Shown here piece after piece: positions 16,795-24,690 of a DNA stretch of 64,000 nucleotides. Position 1 is the first letter of the stretch, and every line of letters begins with the position of its first letter. Below the pieces are notes generated by a model. That model did not search any database and was not told the origin of the DNA. It worked only from the letters and a program-made list of their open reading frames with translations. Origin of the DNA: Acidimicrobiales bacterium (GTDB lineage Bacteria; Actinomycetota; Acidimicrobiia; Acidimicrobiales; Aldehydirespiratoraceae); assembly GCA_029263215.1 (NCBI GenBank), contig JAJCXY010000053.1, positions 1 to 64,000 of the forward strand, written 5' to 3'. The translations under genes and the position numbers were made by a program.

Positions 16795-17970
16795 TCATGC
16801 GAACAGCAGATTCTCGACGAAGGTCTCGACCTGCATCTCGAGCTGGCTGAACGACGTCATGTTCTCTTCGAATTCGCTCACGAAGTAGGCGATGCCTTCA
16901 TCGTCGAGAGCGTGGGTGTAGGTGACCTGCTCCTCGAGCCCGGGTTCGCACATCTTGGCGGCCGCGAGGATGGCGGCATCGGCTCGGGCCTCGTTGATGC
17001 GGGCGATGAGCATCTTCTCCTTGGGTTTGCGGTCGTCGTGTTGCACCGGGCTGTAGGACGACTGCTCGATGTAGGCCTCGGCCAGGTTGCGCAGGGGGTC
17101 GCCTTGGGTGTCGACGTCGCTAGTGATCCAGCGCATTCCGATGTGGAAGTCGTCGTCGACCACATAGCAGGTGCGCCCGAGCATGCGGATGAGATCGAAG
17201 GGGGGTTGCTCGCAGAATCCGCCCTCGAACACCACCCGAATCCGGTCTTCCTGCTTGGTGGAGCGCTCCCGGATTTGGGGGAGAAGGGTGGCGAGGAGCT
17301 CATTGTGCTCTTCGCGGGGGATCATCCCGGCCAACGACACCAGGGCATAGGCGTCCTCGGCGGCGATCAGCCAGGGTTGCTCGCGTTTGATGTCGTAGAG
17401 CTCACGCATCAGGCGTCGGTTTTCGTTGAAGACGGCGACGGAATGGGCGAGATCGTCGTCGCTGATCTCGCGGCCGGCTACCTCCTCGACGACACGGCGG
17501 ATTCGGTCGTACTCGTGGCGCAGGTAATCGACGCTCCCCGCCGAATTGGGGTTTTGGGGGAGGTAGAGAATCTGGCACGGGTAGTCGAAGTTGCGGCCCC
17601 AGATCGCAGCCAGGTTGCGGGCGGCATCGCAGATGGGATGGGAGACGAACATGTCGAACTGCACCCGGTCGCTGAGCGCCAACTCGAGGGAGGTCTTCAG
17701 GATCGAGCAGAGGTAGGAACCGAAGTGGGAGTCGGCGAGGTCGGGCTCGGTGGGAGCTCCGCGCACCTTGAAGGGGAGCATGCCGGCGGCGTGGATGATC
17801 TCTTCGGGGAACGACACCTGGAAGTGGCCGGCCACCTTGCCGCCTGCATCGCGCCAGCGGTTCACGGTCTCGAAATCGGGGGACTCGACCTGGTCGCGGC
17901 ATTCGAGAAGGGCATCGTCGAGTGATTTGCCGCGCCATTCGGGGAAGGTGACAGTGGTGGTGGGGGTCAT
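16795..17970 (-). CDS. bzdN: benzoyl-CoA reductase, catalytic subunit of BzdN/BcrC type
   Basis: The protein has 391 residues and is the second catalytic component. Motifs are HFQVSFPEEIIHAAGMLPF, SYLCSILKTSLELAL, SHPICDAARNLAAIW and, towards the end, KMCEPGLEEQVTY, all with cysteines expected for cluster binding. ATG 17970 overlaps the tetR stop as ATGA, so the regulator and reductase share a transcript. Gene order N-O-P-Q equals that of the Azoarcus bzd cluster. The enzyme type is very oxygen-sensitive in known cases, which makes the nearby hemerythrin notable. Confidence 0.9.
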   Translation of the reverse strand: MTPTTTVTFPEWRGKSLDDALLECRDQVESPDFETVNRWRDAGGKVAGHFQVSFPEEIIHAAGMLPFKVRGAPTEPDLADSHFGSYLCSILKTSLELALSDRVQFDMFVSHPICDAARNLAAIWGRNFDYPCQILYLPQNPNSAGSVDYLRHEYDRIRRVVEEVAGREISDDDLAHSVAVFNENRRLMRELYDIKREQPWLIAAEDAYALVSLAGMIPREEHNELLATLLPQIRERSTKQEDRIRVVFEGGFCEQPPFDLIRMLGRTCYVVDDDFHIGMRWITSDVDTQGDPLRNLAEAYIEQSSYSPVQHDDRKPKEKMLIARINEARADAAILAAAKMCEPGLEEQVTYTHALDDEGIAYFVSEFEENMTSFSQLEMQVETFVENLLFA

Positions 17971-18590
17971 CGCGATTCTCCGTTTGTGTCGGCCGCGGCT
18001 CCGTGGAAGAAGAGTCCGAGGACATGGTCGAGGGAGGCGTCGGTGTTGCCGAACACGTTCCCGGCGTAGTCGCTGATCGATACCTCTACGAGGGCGACGA
18101 AGGACCAGGCGAGGACCCTGGCATCGCCTGGCGCCAGTTCGCCCTCTCGGATGCCGTCTTCGACGATGGTCTGGACCTGGTCGGGAAGGGCTCTTTGGTA
18201 GGCGATGACCAGAAGGCTGCGTTCTTCGCCGGCGAACGTGTTGATGTCTCGCCTGACGAGGCGGGTGAGTTCACGCTCCTCGTCGGGGAGTTCGAGGAAG
18301 GCCCGGGTGAGCTTCGCGAGCCGGTATTCGCACGAACCGGAGGCGGCGACGGCTTCGGCGAACAGGAGGCGCTTTCGCTCGAGGTCGGCGAGCATCATGG
18401 TGACGTAGAGCTTTTCCTTGCTCGCGAAGTGGTGGTAGAGGCCACCCTTGGTGACCTCCGCGGCCTGGGCGATCATGTCGGTGGTGACATCCGCGTAGTT
18501 CTTGGCGAGGAACAGGCGTTGGGCGGCGGCGACGATTCGCGCCGCCGTGGCCTCGGACTTGGTGGGTGGACTCTTGACTTGCAGTGTCAT
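17967..18590 (-). CDS. TetR-family regulator, probable repressor of the benzoyl-CoA genes
   Basis: The protein has 207 residues from ATG 18590 (MTLQVKSPPTKSEATAARIV); the track start 18689 would include the operator in the coding region. The helix-turn-helix lies near residues 14-58, with DMIAQAAEVTKGGLYHHFASKEKLY. The C-terminal helical domain would bind the inducer, plausibly benzoyl-CoA or a related thioester. It is first in the reductase operon. A perfect palindrome just upstream suggests autorepression, and the same half-site in front of the rightward operon suggests control of that too. Confidence 0.82.
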   Translation of the reverse strand: MTLQVKSPPTKSEATAARIVAAAQRLFLAKNYADVTTDMIAQAAEVTKGGLYHHFASKEKLYVTMMLADLERKRLLFAEAVAASGSCEYRLAKLTRAFLELPDEERELTRLVRRDINTFAGEERSLLVIAYQRALPDQVQTIVEDGIREGELAPGDARVLAWSFVALVEVSISDYAGNVFGNTDASLDHVLGLFFHGAAADTNGESR

Positions 18591-18608
18591 CTCGTCATTG
18601 ACCTCTGA

Positions 18609-18632
18609 TACCGACCGACTGACCGGTCGGTA
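18609..18632. promoter_or_regulatory. palindromic TetR operator between tetR and the hemerythrin gene
   Basis: Perfect 8-base arms TACCGACC and GGTCGGTA are separated by 8 bases. The site is 18 bases upstream of the tetR ATG and about 60 upstream of the divergent hemerythrin gene, so binding could affect both. The right half CCGGTCGGT recurs in the palindromes at 2529-2560 and, inverted, at 2698-2715. Confidence 0.65.
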
Positions 18633-18692
18633 GTCACCATAAGGCGCGTTCCCGAATGTGTCAATGATGTTCAGGCCGAGTATTTTCACCCC

Positions 18693-19259
18693 ATGACAGA
18701 CGCCCAGGCGACCCCCACCGCGCTACTCCGACAGGAGCACGAGCTGATCCTCGAGATTGCCGGTGCGCTCGCGGCGGTGCTCGACGAGCCTGGCGATGTC
18801 GACTACGACGAGATCGAACGCTGTGTCACCTTCTTTCGACTCTTCGCCGATGCCTGCCACCACGGCAAGGAAGAAGACCTGCTTTTCCCGGCCCTCGAAG
18901 CGAACGGGATGCCTCAAGAGGGGGGTCCTGTTGCCGTGATGCTCTTCGAGCACGATGAAGGCCGTGAGCTGGTGCGAGAAATGAGCGATTCGCTGACGCC
19001 GGCCCGAGCAGGAGACGAGGGGGCCGCAGAAAACCTCAGAACTGCCGCGTTCGGATTCGTGGAGTTGATCACCGCCCACATCTCCAAGGAAAACAACATC
19101 TTGTTCGAGATGGCAGACCGGCTCATCGAGGGTGCCGACAAGGTCGAGTTGCTCTCTGCCTACGGTGCCACCGCCGATTCTCGCTACGAGGGCCACTCCA
19201 AACCAGAGCTCGAACAGATCGCCGCCGGAATCCTCCAGCGCCGGTCGCCTAGAGGCTGA
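18693..19259 (+). CDS. hemerythrin HHE-domain protein
   Basis: The protein has 188 residues. Four-helix-bundle iron ligands can be seen: His in RQEHELI (near residue 16), CHHGKEED, FEHDEGREL and TAHISKENNILFEM. Hemerythrins bind oxygen or nitric oxide at a di-iron site, or repair iron centres (RIC/YtfE relatives). It is divergent from the tetR/benzoyl-CoA-reductase operon across a shared operator, which suggests oxygen scavenging or sensing for the oxygen-sensitive pathway (inference). Its 3' end overlaps the convergent dioxygenase gene by 11 bases. Confidence 0.85.
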   Translation: MTDAQATPTALLRQEHELILEIAGALAAVLDEPGDVDYDEIERCVTFFRLFADACHHGKEEDLLFPALEANGMPQEGGPVAVMLFEHDEGRELVREMSDSLTPARAGDEGAAENLRTAAFGFVELITAHISKENNILFEMADRLIEGADKVELLSAYGATADSRYEGHSKPELEQIAAGILQRRSPRG

Positions 19260-19815
19260 CCCACCCGTCGGGCGGTGGGCCCTTCCCGGGGTGTACCTCA
19301 GCGCAGTCGGGGCAGGTGCGCGCCTCGATGTCGTCGTGGAACGAGTCGTAGACCACCGGCAACACCTTCACGATGTTGGCCGGCTCGCCCAAGGGAAGCT
19401 CAACGCGGTGAACCATCGTGCCGCAGTTGAAGCAGTACCACTGGAAGGCTTCCTTCATGCCGTACATGCGTGGCGACTCGACCACAATCCCAACCGATCC
19501 CTCCTGAGGCCTCTGGGGAGCGTGGACGGTGTGGGCTTCCATCATGAACACTTCGCCCTCGCGGATGGGGACGTCGTAGATTTCTCCGTCCTCCGCGATC
19601 TTCAGCATCATGTCGCCCTTGACCTGAAAGAACCACTCCTCGACGGGGTCGTCGTGGAAATCCACGCGGGTGTTGGGCCCGCCGACCACCATCACGATCA
19701 TCCCCGAGTCGTGGTGCAGCAACTGATTGTTGACCGGAGGCTTCAGCCGATCCTGGTTGTCTTCGACCCACTTCTGGAAGTTGAAGGGAGTGAGGGTTGG
19801 ATGGAGTTTGCCCAT
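19249..19815 (-). CDS. haaO: 3-hydroxyanthranilate 3,4-dioxygenase
   Basis: The protein has 188 residues, a bacterial 3-HAO cupin. It opens the ring of 3-hydroxyanthranilate (tryptophan or nitrobenzoate catabolism) with oxygen. The iron ligands are His and Glu in VDFHDDPVEEWFFQ and His in MEAHTVHAP; substrate-binding Arg are in NTRVDFH and APQRP. The C-terminal Cys pairs CFNCG and CPDC form the rubredoxin-like iron site of bacterial enzymes. GAGGG upstream of ATG 19815 acts as Shine-Dalgarno. No other kynurenine-pathway gene is adjacent, so its pathway partners are elsewhere. An oxygen-requiring enzyme beside an anaerobic cluster is noteworthy. Confidence 0.92.
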   Translation of the reverse strand: MGKLHPTLTPFNFQKWVEDNQDRLKPPVNNQLLHHDSGMIVMVVGGPNTRVDFHDDPVEEWFFQVKGDMMLKIAEDGEIYDVPIREGEVFMMEAHTVHAPQRPQEGSVGIVVESPRMYGMKEAFQWYCFNCGTMVHRVELPLGEPANIVKVLPVVYDSFHDDIEARTCPDCAEVHPGKGPPPDGWVSL

Positions 19816-19964
19816 GGCGATGTGCCCTCTCTTGTCTCGGTGAACGGATGAATTGTTGCCGCACCGACCGCTGAGCGCAATGCGTCCGACCGCTGACGTT
19901 CACACTGTTCCTGCTTGGTAGGGTCGGCGCCAGTGTCTCCTACCTTCCGCGCCGGGCCCTGTCG

Positions 19965-20912
19965 ATGAGCGATACCACACTCACGGTTGTCGCGATCGGT
20001 GGCAATTCGCTGCTCGACCCCGACCTCGAGCCGACGGTGGCCAACCAGTTCGCGGTCACCGCCGAGGCCATGGAGCCGGTCGCCGACCTTCTCGAGCGGG
20101 GCGAGCATCTGGTGCTCACCCACGGAAACGGGCCCCAGGTCGGGTTCCTCCAGCTTCGTTCGGAATTGGCTCGCGACTCCGTACATGAGGTGCCTCTCGA
20201 TTCTCTGGTTGCCGATACCCAGGGGGCGATGGGCTACATGATCGAGCGTGCCCTGCGCACCGCACTTCGGGAGCGGGGTCTCGACCTGCCGGTGGTCACG
20301 ATCGTCACCGAGGTGGAGGTCGACTCCGCCGACCCTGGCTTCGCCCAGCCCGACAAGCCGATCGGGCGTTTCTACGAAAAGGCCGAGGCCGAGGCTCTCG
20401 CCGCCGATCACGGCTGGACTCTGATGGAAGATCCCCGGCGCGGTCATCGCCGGGTTGTGGCGTCGCCCTCACCAAAACGAATAATGCAGTTGTCCACCAT
20501 CGAGCAGCTGGTCGACATGGGTGTCACCGTCATCTGCTGCGGCGGCGGCGGAGTGCCGGTGGCTCGCGGCGTCGACGGCACCCTCCGGGGGGCTGAGGCA
20601 GTCATCGACAAGGACCGGGTCAGCGCCATGCTCGCGTCCCAACTCGGCGCCGATCGACTGGTGATAACCACCGGCGTCGAATACGTCTTCGAGGACTACT
20701 ACTCCGACGACCCGATCCCCCGCCCCTTGCTGTCGATCGACGAGGCCCAAGAGATGGCGACGGCCGGCCAATTCGCGGCGGGCAGCATGGCCCCCAAGAT
20801 GGAGGCAGCCGTCAGCTATCTCGAGGCGGTCGATGGTGTGGCCCTGGTGTGTCTTCCCCGCGATCTCGTGTCTGCCATCGACGGGCAGACCGGCACTCGA
20901 ATTCATCGATGA
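19965..20912 (+). CDS. arcC: carbamate kinase
   Basis: The protein has 315 residues. It transfers phosphate between carbamoyl phosphate and ADP, making ATP from carbamoyl phosphate. VVAIGGNSLLDPD at the N-terminus, THGNGPQVGFLQLRSE near residue 50, RRVVASPSPKRI and VICCGGGGVPV are the family motifs. The start is ATG 19965. It is followed 11 bases later by a knotted carbamoyltransferase and then a YgeY-like hydrolase, the same association as yqeA-ygeW-ygeY in E. coli. This suggests energy recovery from carbamoylated degradation products. Confidence 0.93.
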   Translation: MSDTTLTVVAIGGNSLLDPDLEPTVANQFAVTAEAMEPVADLLERGEHLVLTHGNGPQVGFLQLRSELARDSVHEVPLDSLVADTQGAMGYMIERALRTALRERGLDLPVVTIVTEVEVDSADPGFAQPDKPIGRFYEKAEAEALAADHGWTLMEDPRRGHRRVVASPSPKRIMQLSTIEQLVDMGVTVICCGGGGVPVARGVDGTLRGAEAVIDKDRVSAMLASQLGADRLVITTGVEYVFEDYYSDDPIPRPLLSIDEAQEMATAGQFAAGSMAPKMEAAVSYLEAVDGVALVCLPRDLVSAIDGQTGTRIHR

Positions 20913-20923
20913 TAGGAGAGTAA

Positions 20924-22072
20924 GTGAACCCCATGAGCCTTCTGGAGGCGCTCGATCAGAGCGATCTCGACGCGGTCTACAAGCGCAGCCTTCTCACCAC
21001 CCAGGGGTGGTCCGACGCCGATCTGGCGTCGATCCGATCGCTGGCCCGCACTCTTGCCGGCTTCGATCGCGCTGGTCTGTCGACGAGCCTGTGCCCGTCG
21101 GAATTGGCGTGGGCCGTTTTCTTCGACCAGTCGACTCGCACGAAGAGCGCGTGGGCCGGGGCTGCTTCGCGTCTCGGCATGCAGCCCGTGATCGTCGACG
21201 GCTCGTCCACCCAGGTCTCCCACGGTGAAACCGCGGTGGAGACCGGCGCGATGCTGGGGATGAATGCCCACGCGATGGGGATCAGGCACGACCTGATCCT
21301 CGGCGAGGGCAACACCTTCATCCGCGACATCACCCAAGGGATCGACGACTACCTCGCGGCCACCGACGACCCTCGGGCCGTGCCGGTGGTCAACCTCCAG
21401 TGCGATGTCGATCACCCCACCCAGTCCATGGCCGACTTGATGTGGCTCGAAGAGAAGTTCGGTGATCTCGCCGGAAAGAAGATCGCGGTGAGTTGGGCCT
21501 ACTCGCCGTCGTACGCCAAGCCCTTGTCGGTGCCCCAGGGTCTAGCCACCCTGCTCACCCGTTTCGGGGCCGATGTGACCCTGGCCCATCCCCCCGGCTA
21601 TCAGCTCATCGACGAGTGTATGGATGCTGCCCACGCCAATGCGGCCAACGGTGGATCGTTCCGGGTGGTCGACGACATGGACGAAGCCTTTGCCGATGCC
21701 GACATCGTCTACCCCAAGAGTTGGGGGGCCTACGACCTGATGCTCGAACGGGTCGACGCCAACGCCACCGGCGACACAGAGGGGTTGGCCGCAGTCGAAC
21801 AGAAGGCGCTGGCCCGCAATGCCGAGCACACCGACTGGATCTGCGATGAACGGCGGATGGGCCTCACTGCGGCGGGCGAGGCCCTCTACATGCACTGCCT
21901 GCCCGCCGACATCGGTGCGGAGGTGAGCCCGGGAGTGATGGACAAGTACAAGGTCGATGTGGCCCGGGAGGCCAACTACAAGGTTTATGTGGTGATGGCC
22001 CTGCTGGCCGCGGCCAAGGTGCCCGACATCGCCGCCCGACTGACAGAAATAGCCGAGGAGGCTTCCCAGTGA
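20924..22072 (+). CDS. ygeW: YgeW-type knotted carbamoyltransferase
   Basis: The protein has 382 residues of the aspartate/ornithine carbamoyltransferase superfamily. The carbamoyl phosphate loop is FFDQSTRTKSAWAGAASRLG instead of the ordinary STRTR pattern, and MHCLPADIGAEV near the end matches YgeW. It probably releases carbamoyl phosphate from a carbamoylated amine for the adjacent carbamate kinase; the natural substrate is not settled. GTG 20924 is preferred because AGGAG lies 5 bases upstream; ATG 20933 is possible. The stop overlaps the next start as GTGA. Confidence 0.85.
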   Translation: MNPMSLLEALDQSDLDAVYKRSLLTTQGWSDADLASIRSLARTLAGFDRAGLSTSLCPSELAWAVFFDQSTRTKSAWAGAASRLGMQPVIVDGSSTQVSHGETAVETGAMLGMNAHAMGIRHDLILGEGNTFIRDITQGIDDYLAATDDPRAVPVVNLQCDVDHPTQSMADLMWLEEKFGDLAGKKIAVSWAYSPSYAKPLSVPQGLATLLTRFGADVTLAHPPGYQLIDECMDAAHANAANGGSFRVVDDMDEAFADADIVYPKSWGAYDLMLERVDANATGDTEGLAAVEQKALARNAEHTDWICDERRMGLTAAGEALYMHCLPADIGAEVSPGVMDKYKVDVAREANYKVYVVMALLAAAKVPDIAARLTEIAEEASQ

Positions 22073-23607
22073 CCAGTCTTGATACCCGCGTTGCCGAGCT
22101 CAGTGCCCAGTACCTGCCGCTGGCCGCCGAGATCCTGAAGGAGTGCATCCGCATCCCCGCCGACTATGTCGACCGCCCGGTCGATGAGGGAGGCGACCCC
22201 GACTGTGGCCTCAGCAATCATGAGGGACCCCGGCTTGAGTATCTGCACGACAAGATCATCGAGATCGGCGCGGTGCGTTCGCCTGCCGATGTGGGATTCG
22301 ACCCCTACGGCAACCTGGTCTGGTCGGTCGAGGATCCCGACGACGGCATCCCCCGCAGCGAGAAGCGTGTCGTCTACTTCGACGGCCACTCCGACACCGT
22401 CAAGGCGTTGAGGAGTACCTGGGCCGACAAGCTCGGAGGGATCGACGCCTACGACGGCATGGTCGACCCTTCCGCGATCGATCGCGACTATCTGCGCAGC
22501 GAGCTCGGTCATCTTCCTCCCGACGACGAATGGGATCAGCTGATCTTCGGGCGGGGATCCGCCGACCAGTTGGGTGGAGTGGTGTCGGAGGTGCTGGCCA
22601 CCAAGATCGCGTTGGAATTGGCCGATGAGGGTGCCCTGCGCGGCGTGATCGTGAGGGCCTACGCCACCGCCTGCGAAGAGGACAACGACGGCGGCGGCCC
22701 CATGTATCTCATGCGTGAGGTCCTGCCGGGCGCCGGGCCCGAACTCGTCCCCGACGTGGTGATCCTCACCGAAGGCACCGGCGATGCCCACAAGGGCGCG
22801 CTCGGTATCTATCGAGGCCAGCGCGGGCGCATGCAGATCGAGGTCACGGTCACGGGCCGTTCGTGTCATGGTTCGATGCCGTGGGAGGGTCTCAACCCAC
22901 TTGAGCATGGTGGCGCGATGGTGGCGGAGGCGGCTCGCCGCTACGGAGAGGGTGAAGGTTTCCTCGATGATCCGTTCCTGGGGGCGGGAAGTCGCACCGC
23001 TTCGTGGGCCACCTTGGAGTCGCCGAGCGATTGCGCGGTGCCCGATCGGTTCACCTTCCGCTTCGACCGGCGCCTGACGGTGGGCGAGACGCCCGAGCAG
23101 GCTCTGGCCGACATCGAGGCCCTAGATGCGGTTCGAGTGGCTCGGGAGGCCGGGCTCACCGTCGACATCGCCGTTCCGGTCTACGACCAGGCCACGTGGA
23201 AGGGCTACACGCTCGGGAATCCTCAGGTCTACATGGGCTGGGCTACTCCGGAAGACCATTCCTCGCTTCGGGTTGCGGCGTCGGTCTACGAGGATGTCGT
23301 TTCGCCCAACCTCACGCCGAGCCCGGTCGATGATGGGGGGTTGAGGTCCGAGGCCCGCGTCGATCGATGGATTTTCTCCACCGACGGTGTGGGTTTCCCG
23401 GTCCCGTCCGACGACACATCGATCGATGTCCCTTCTTCGAAGGCGTGGGTGGATGCCGGCAAGTATCGCCACCCCGCGATGTTCGGGTTCGGTCCCGGCA
23501 TCGAGCACAACACCCACAAGATCGGTGAGTGCGTCGACCAGCGTGAGCTCAGGCTCGTAATCGCGTTCCTGGCCCGATATCCGAGCGCCTATGCGGAAGG
23601 TGTTTGA
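22069..23607 (+). CDS. ygeY: YgeY-like M20-family metallohydrolase
   Basis: The protein has 512 residues of the M20/ArgE/DapE family. Zinc-site motifs are VVYFDGHSDTV (His, Asp), GRGSADQLGG and ATACEEDNDGGG (Glu), with the dimerisation domain in the middle containing RSCHGSMPWEG, and EHNTHKIGECV near the end. Known relatives hydrolyse amide or carbamoyl bonds. In the E. coli yge cluster YgeY is grouped with YgeW and the carbamate kinase YqeA. GTG 22069 overlaps ygeW, giving a tight three-gene operon. The ammonia-lyase YgeX that usually accompanies it is not in the window. Confidence 0.82.
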   Translation: MTSLDTRVAELSAQYLPLAAEILKECIRIPADYVDRPVDEGGDPDCGLSNHEGPRLEYLHDKIIEIGAVRSPADVGFDPYGNLVWSVEDPDDGIPRSEKRVVYFDGHSDTVKALRSTWADKLGGIDAYDGMVDPSAIDRDYLRSELGHLPPDDEWDQLIFGRGSADQLGGVVSEVLATKIALELADEGALRGVIVRAYATACEEDNDGGGPMYLMREVLPGAGPELVPDVVILTEGTGDAHKGALGIYRGQRGRMQIEVTVTGRSCHGSMPWEGLNPLEHGGAMVAEAARRYGEGEGFLDDPFLGAGSRTASWATLESPSDCAVPDRFTFRFDRRLTVGETPEQALADIEALDAVRVAREAGLTVDIAVPVYDQATWKGYTLGNPQVYMGWATPEDHSSLRVAASVYEDVVSPNLTPSPVDDGGLRSEARVDRWIFSTDGVGFPVPSDDTSIDVPSSKAWVDAGKYRHPAMFGFGPGIEHNTHKIGECVDQRELRLVIAFLARYPSAYAEGV

Positions 23608-23609
23608 GT

Positions 23610-23625
23610 CTTGCTCTAGAGTAAG
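23610..23625. promoter_or_regulatory. 16-bp palindrome next to the TetR-thioesterase start
   Basis: CTTGCTCT is followed directly by AGAGTAAG, an inverted repeat with one mismatch, ending 5 bases before ATG 23631. It is a likely autoregulatory operator for the fusion protein. No Shine-Dalgarno sequence is seen between it and the ATG, so the message may be leaderless or read from upstream. Confidence 0.5.
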
Positions 23626-23630
23626 CCTCT

Positions 23631-24677
23631 ATGGAGAGCACCAGGGACAGAATTCTCAACCGCGCACTGGAGATACTGAGCGGCGCCGAGTCGGCGTCGT
23701 TCACTATGCAGGCTCTGGCCGAGGATCTGGATCTGTCGAGTGGCAGCGTCTTTCACGCCTTCCCCACCCGGAGATCCCTGGTGGCGTCAGCCTTCGCGGC
23801 GGGAATCGCCCGCTACCACGAGGCGGTCATCGAAGCGATCGGGGGCTCCGACGACCCCCGTGACTCCGTGCGTTCGTTCGTGGCCGCCCATCTCGATTGG
23901 GTGGAGGCCAACGCCGGCCTGGCCCGTTTCCTGTTCACATCGCAGCCCGACGACGTGGCGGGTGAGGCATCGGAGCTGGCCGGCGCCAGCAACGACAGGT
24001 TCGCCTTGGTACAGGCCGAACTGTTCGGTGTCCTCGCCCACGGTGGAGCCATGGCCGACATCGATCCGCGTCTGGCTCACTCGCTCGCAATCGGTCCCAG
24101 CCAGGAGTACTGCCGCAAGTGGCTTCGAGGCACAGCTTCGATCCCTCCGAGCCAGGTCGCCTCCACCCTGCAGGTCGGTGCGCTGGCGGCGTTGGCAGCG
24201 ACACTCGCCGCCGGCCCCGAAGCCTCGGCCGAGCCGGCGTTCACTCCACCCACGAAAGCTCCCGGGCCCGGTGAGTTGACGTATCAGGGGGCGGTCTATC
24301 CGTGGCATCTCGACCACATGGGCCACATGAACGTCATGTGGTACGACTCGAAGTTCGATGAGGCGACGTGGCATTTCTTCGCTGCCCTCGGCCTCACCCC
24401 GCCCCGGCTACGAGACGAGCACCGCGGGATGGCCGCCATCGAACAGCACATCAAGTACCTCTCCGAACTCCACGCCGGCGACCTGGTGGAGATCAGGACC
24501 CGAATGCTCGAACAACACGACAAGGTGCTGATCTTCGAGCACGAGATGATCGACACGGTCACCCGAGAGGTCGCGGCCACTAGCAAGCTGACCGGGATCC
24601 ATCTCGACACTGAGGCGCGCCGCTCTCAGTCGCTCCCAGAGGATGTGAAGCAAGCGGCCTCGGACCTGATCGGCTAG
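23631..24677 (+). CDS. TetR DNA-binding domain fused to hotdog acyl-CoA thioesterase domain
   Basis: The protein has 348 residues in one uninterrupted frame. Residues 1-60 are a TetR helix-turn-helix (MQALAEDLDLSSGSVFHAFP), and residues 60-190 a TetR-like helical ligand domain. A Pro/Ala-rich linker (PTKAPGPGE) near residue 210 leads to a 4HBT-type hotdog domain with PWHLDHMGHMNVMWYDSKFD, whose Asp and GHxN pattern is the catalytic motif of 4-hydroxybenzoyl-CoA thioesterase relatives. The gene lies 80 bases before a benzoate-CoA-ligase-like gene, so the hotdog part could sense or hydrolyse an aryl-CoA. I know of no characterised regulator with this architecture; function is inference. Confidence 0.85.
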   Translation: MESTRDRILNRALEILSGAESASFTMQALAEDLDLSSGSVFHAFPTRRSLVASAFAAGIARYHEAVIEAIGGSDDPRDSVRSFVAAHLDWVEANAGLARFLFTSQPDDVAGEASELAGASNDRFALVQAELFGVLAHGGAMADIDPRLAHSLAIGPSQEYCRKWLRGTASIPPSQVASTLQVGALAALAATLAAGPEASAEPAFTPPTKAPGPGELTYQGAVYPWHLDHMGHMNVMWYDSKFDEATWHFFAALGLTPPRLRDEHRGMAAIEQHIKYLSELHAGDLVEIRTRMLEQHDKVLIFEHEMIDTVTREVAATSKLTGIHLDTEARRSQSLPEDVKQAASDLIG

Positions 24678-24690
24678 TCACTGTGCCTTT

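Noticed and set aside
13823-17970. Reading the four genes as a 2-hydroxyacyl-CoA dehydratase with activator
   Set aside because: Two distinct ATPase subunits are present and dch, had, oah lie next door, which fits benzoyl-CoA reductase.
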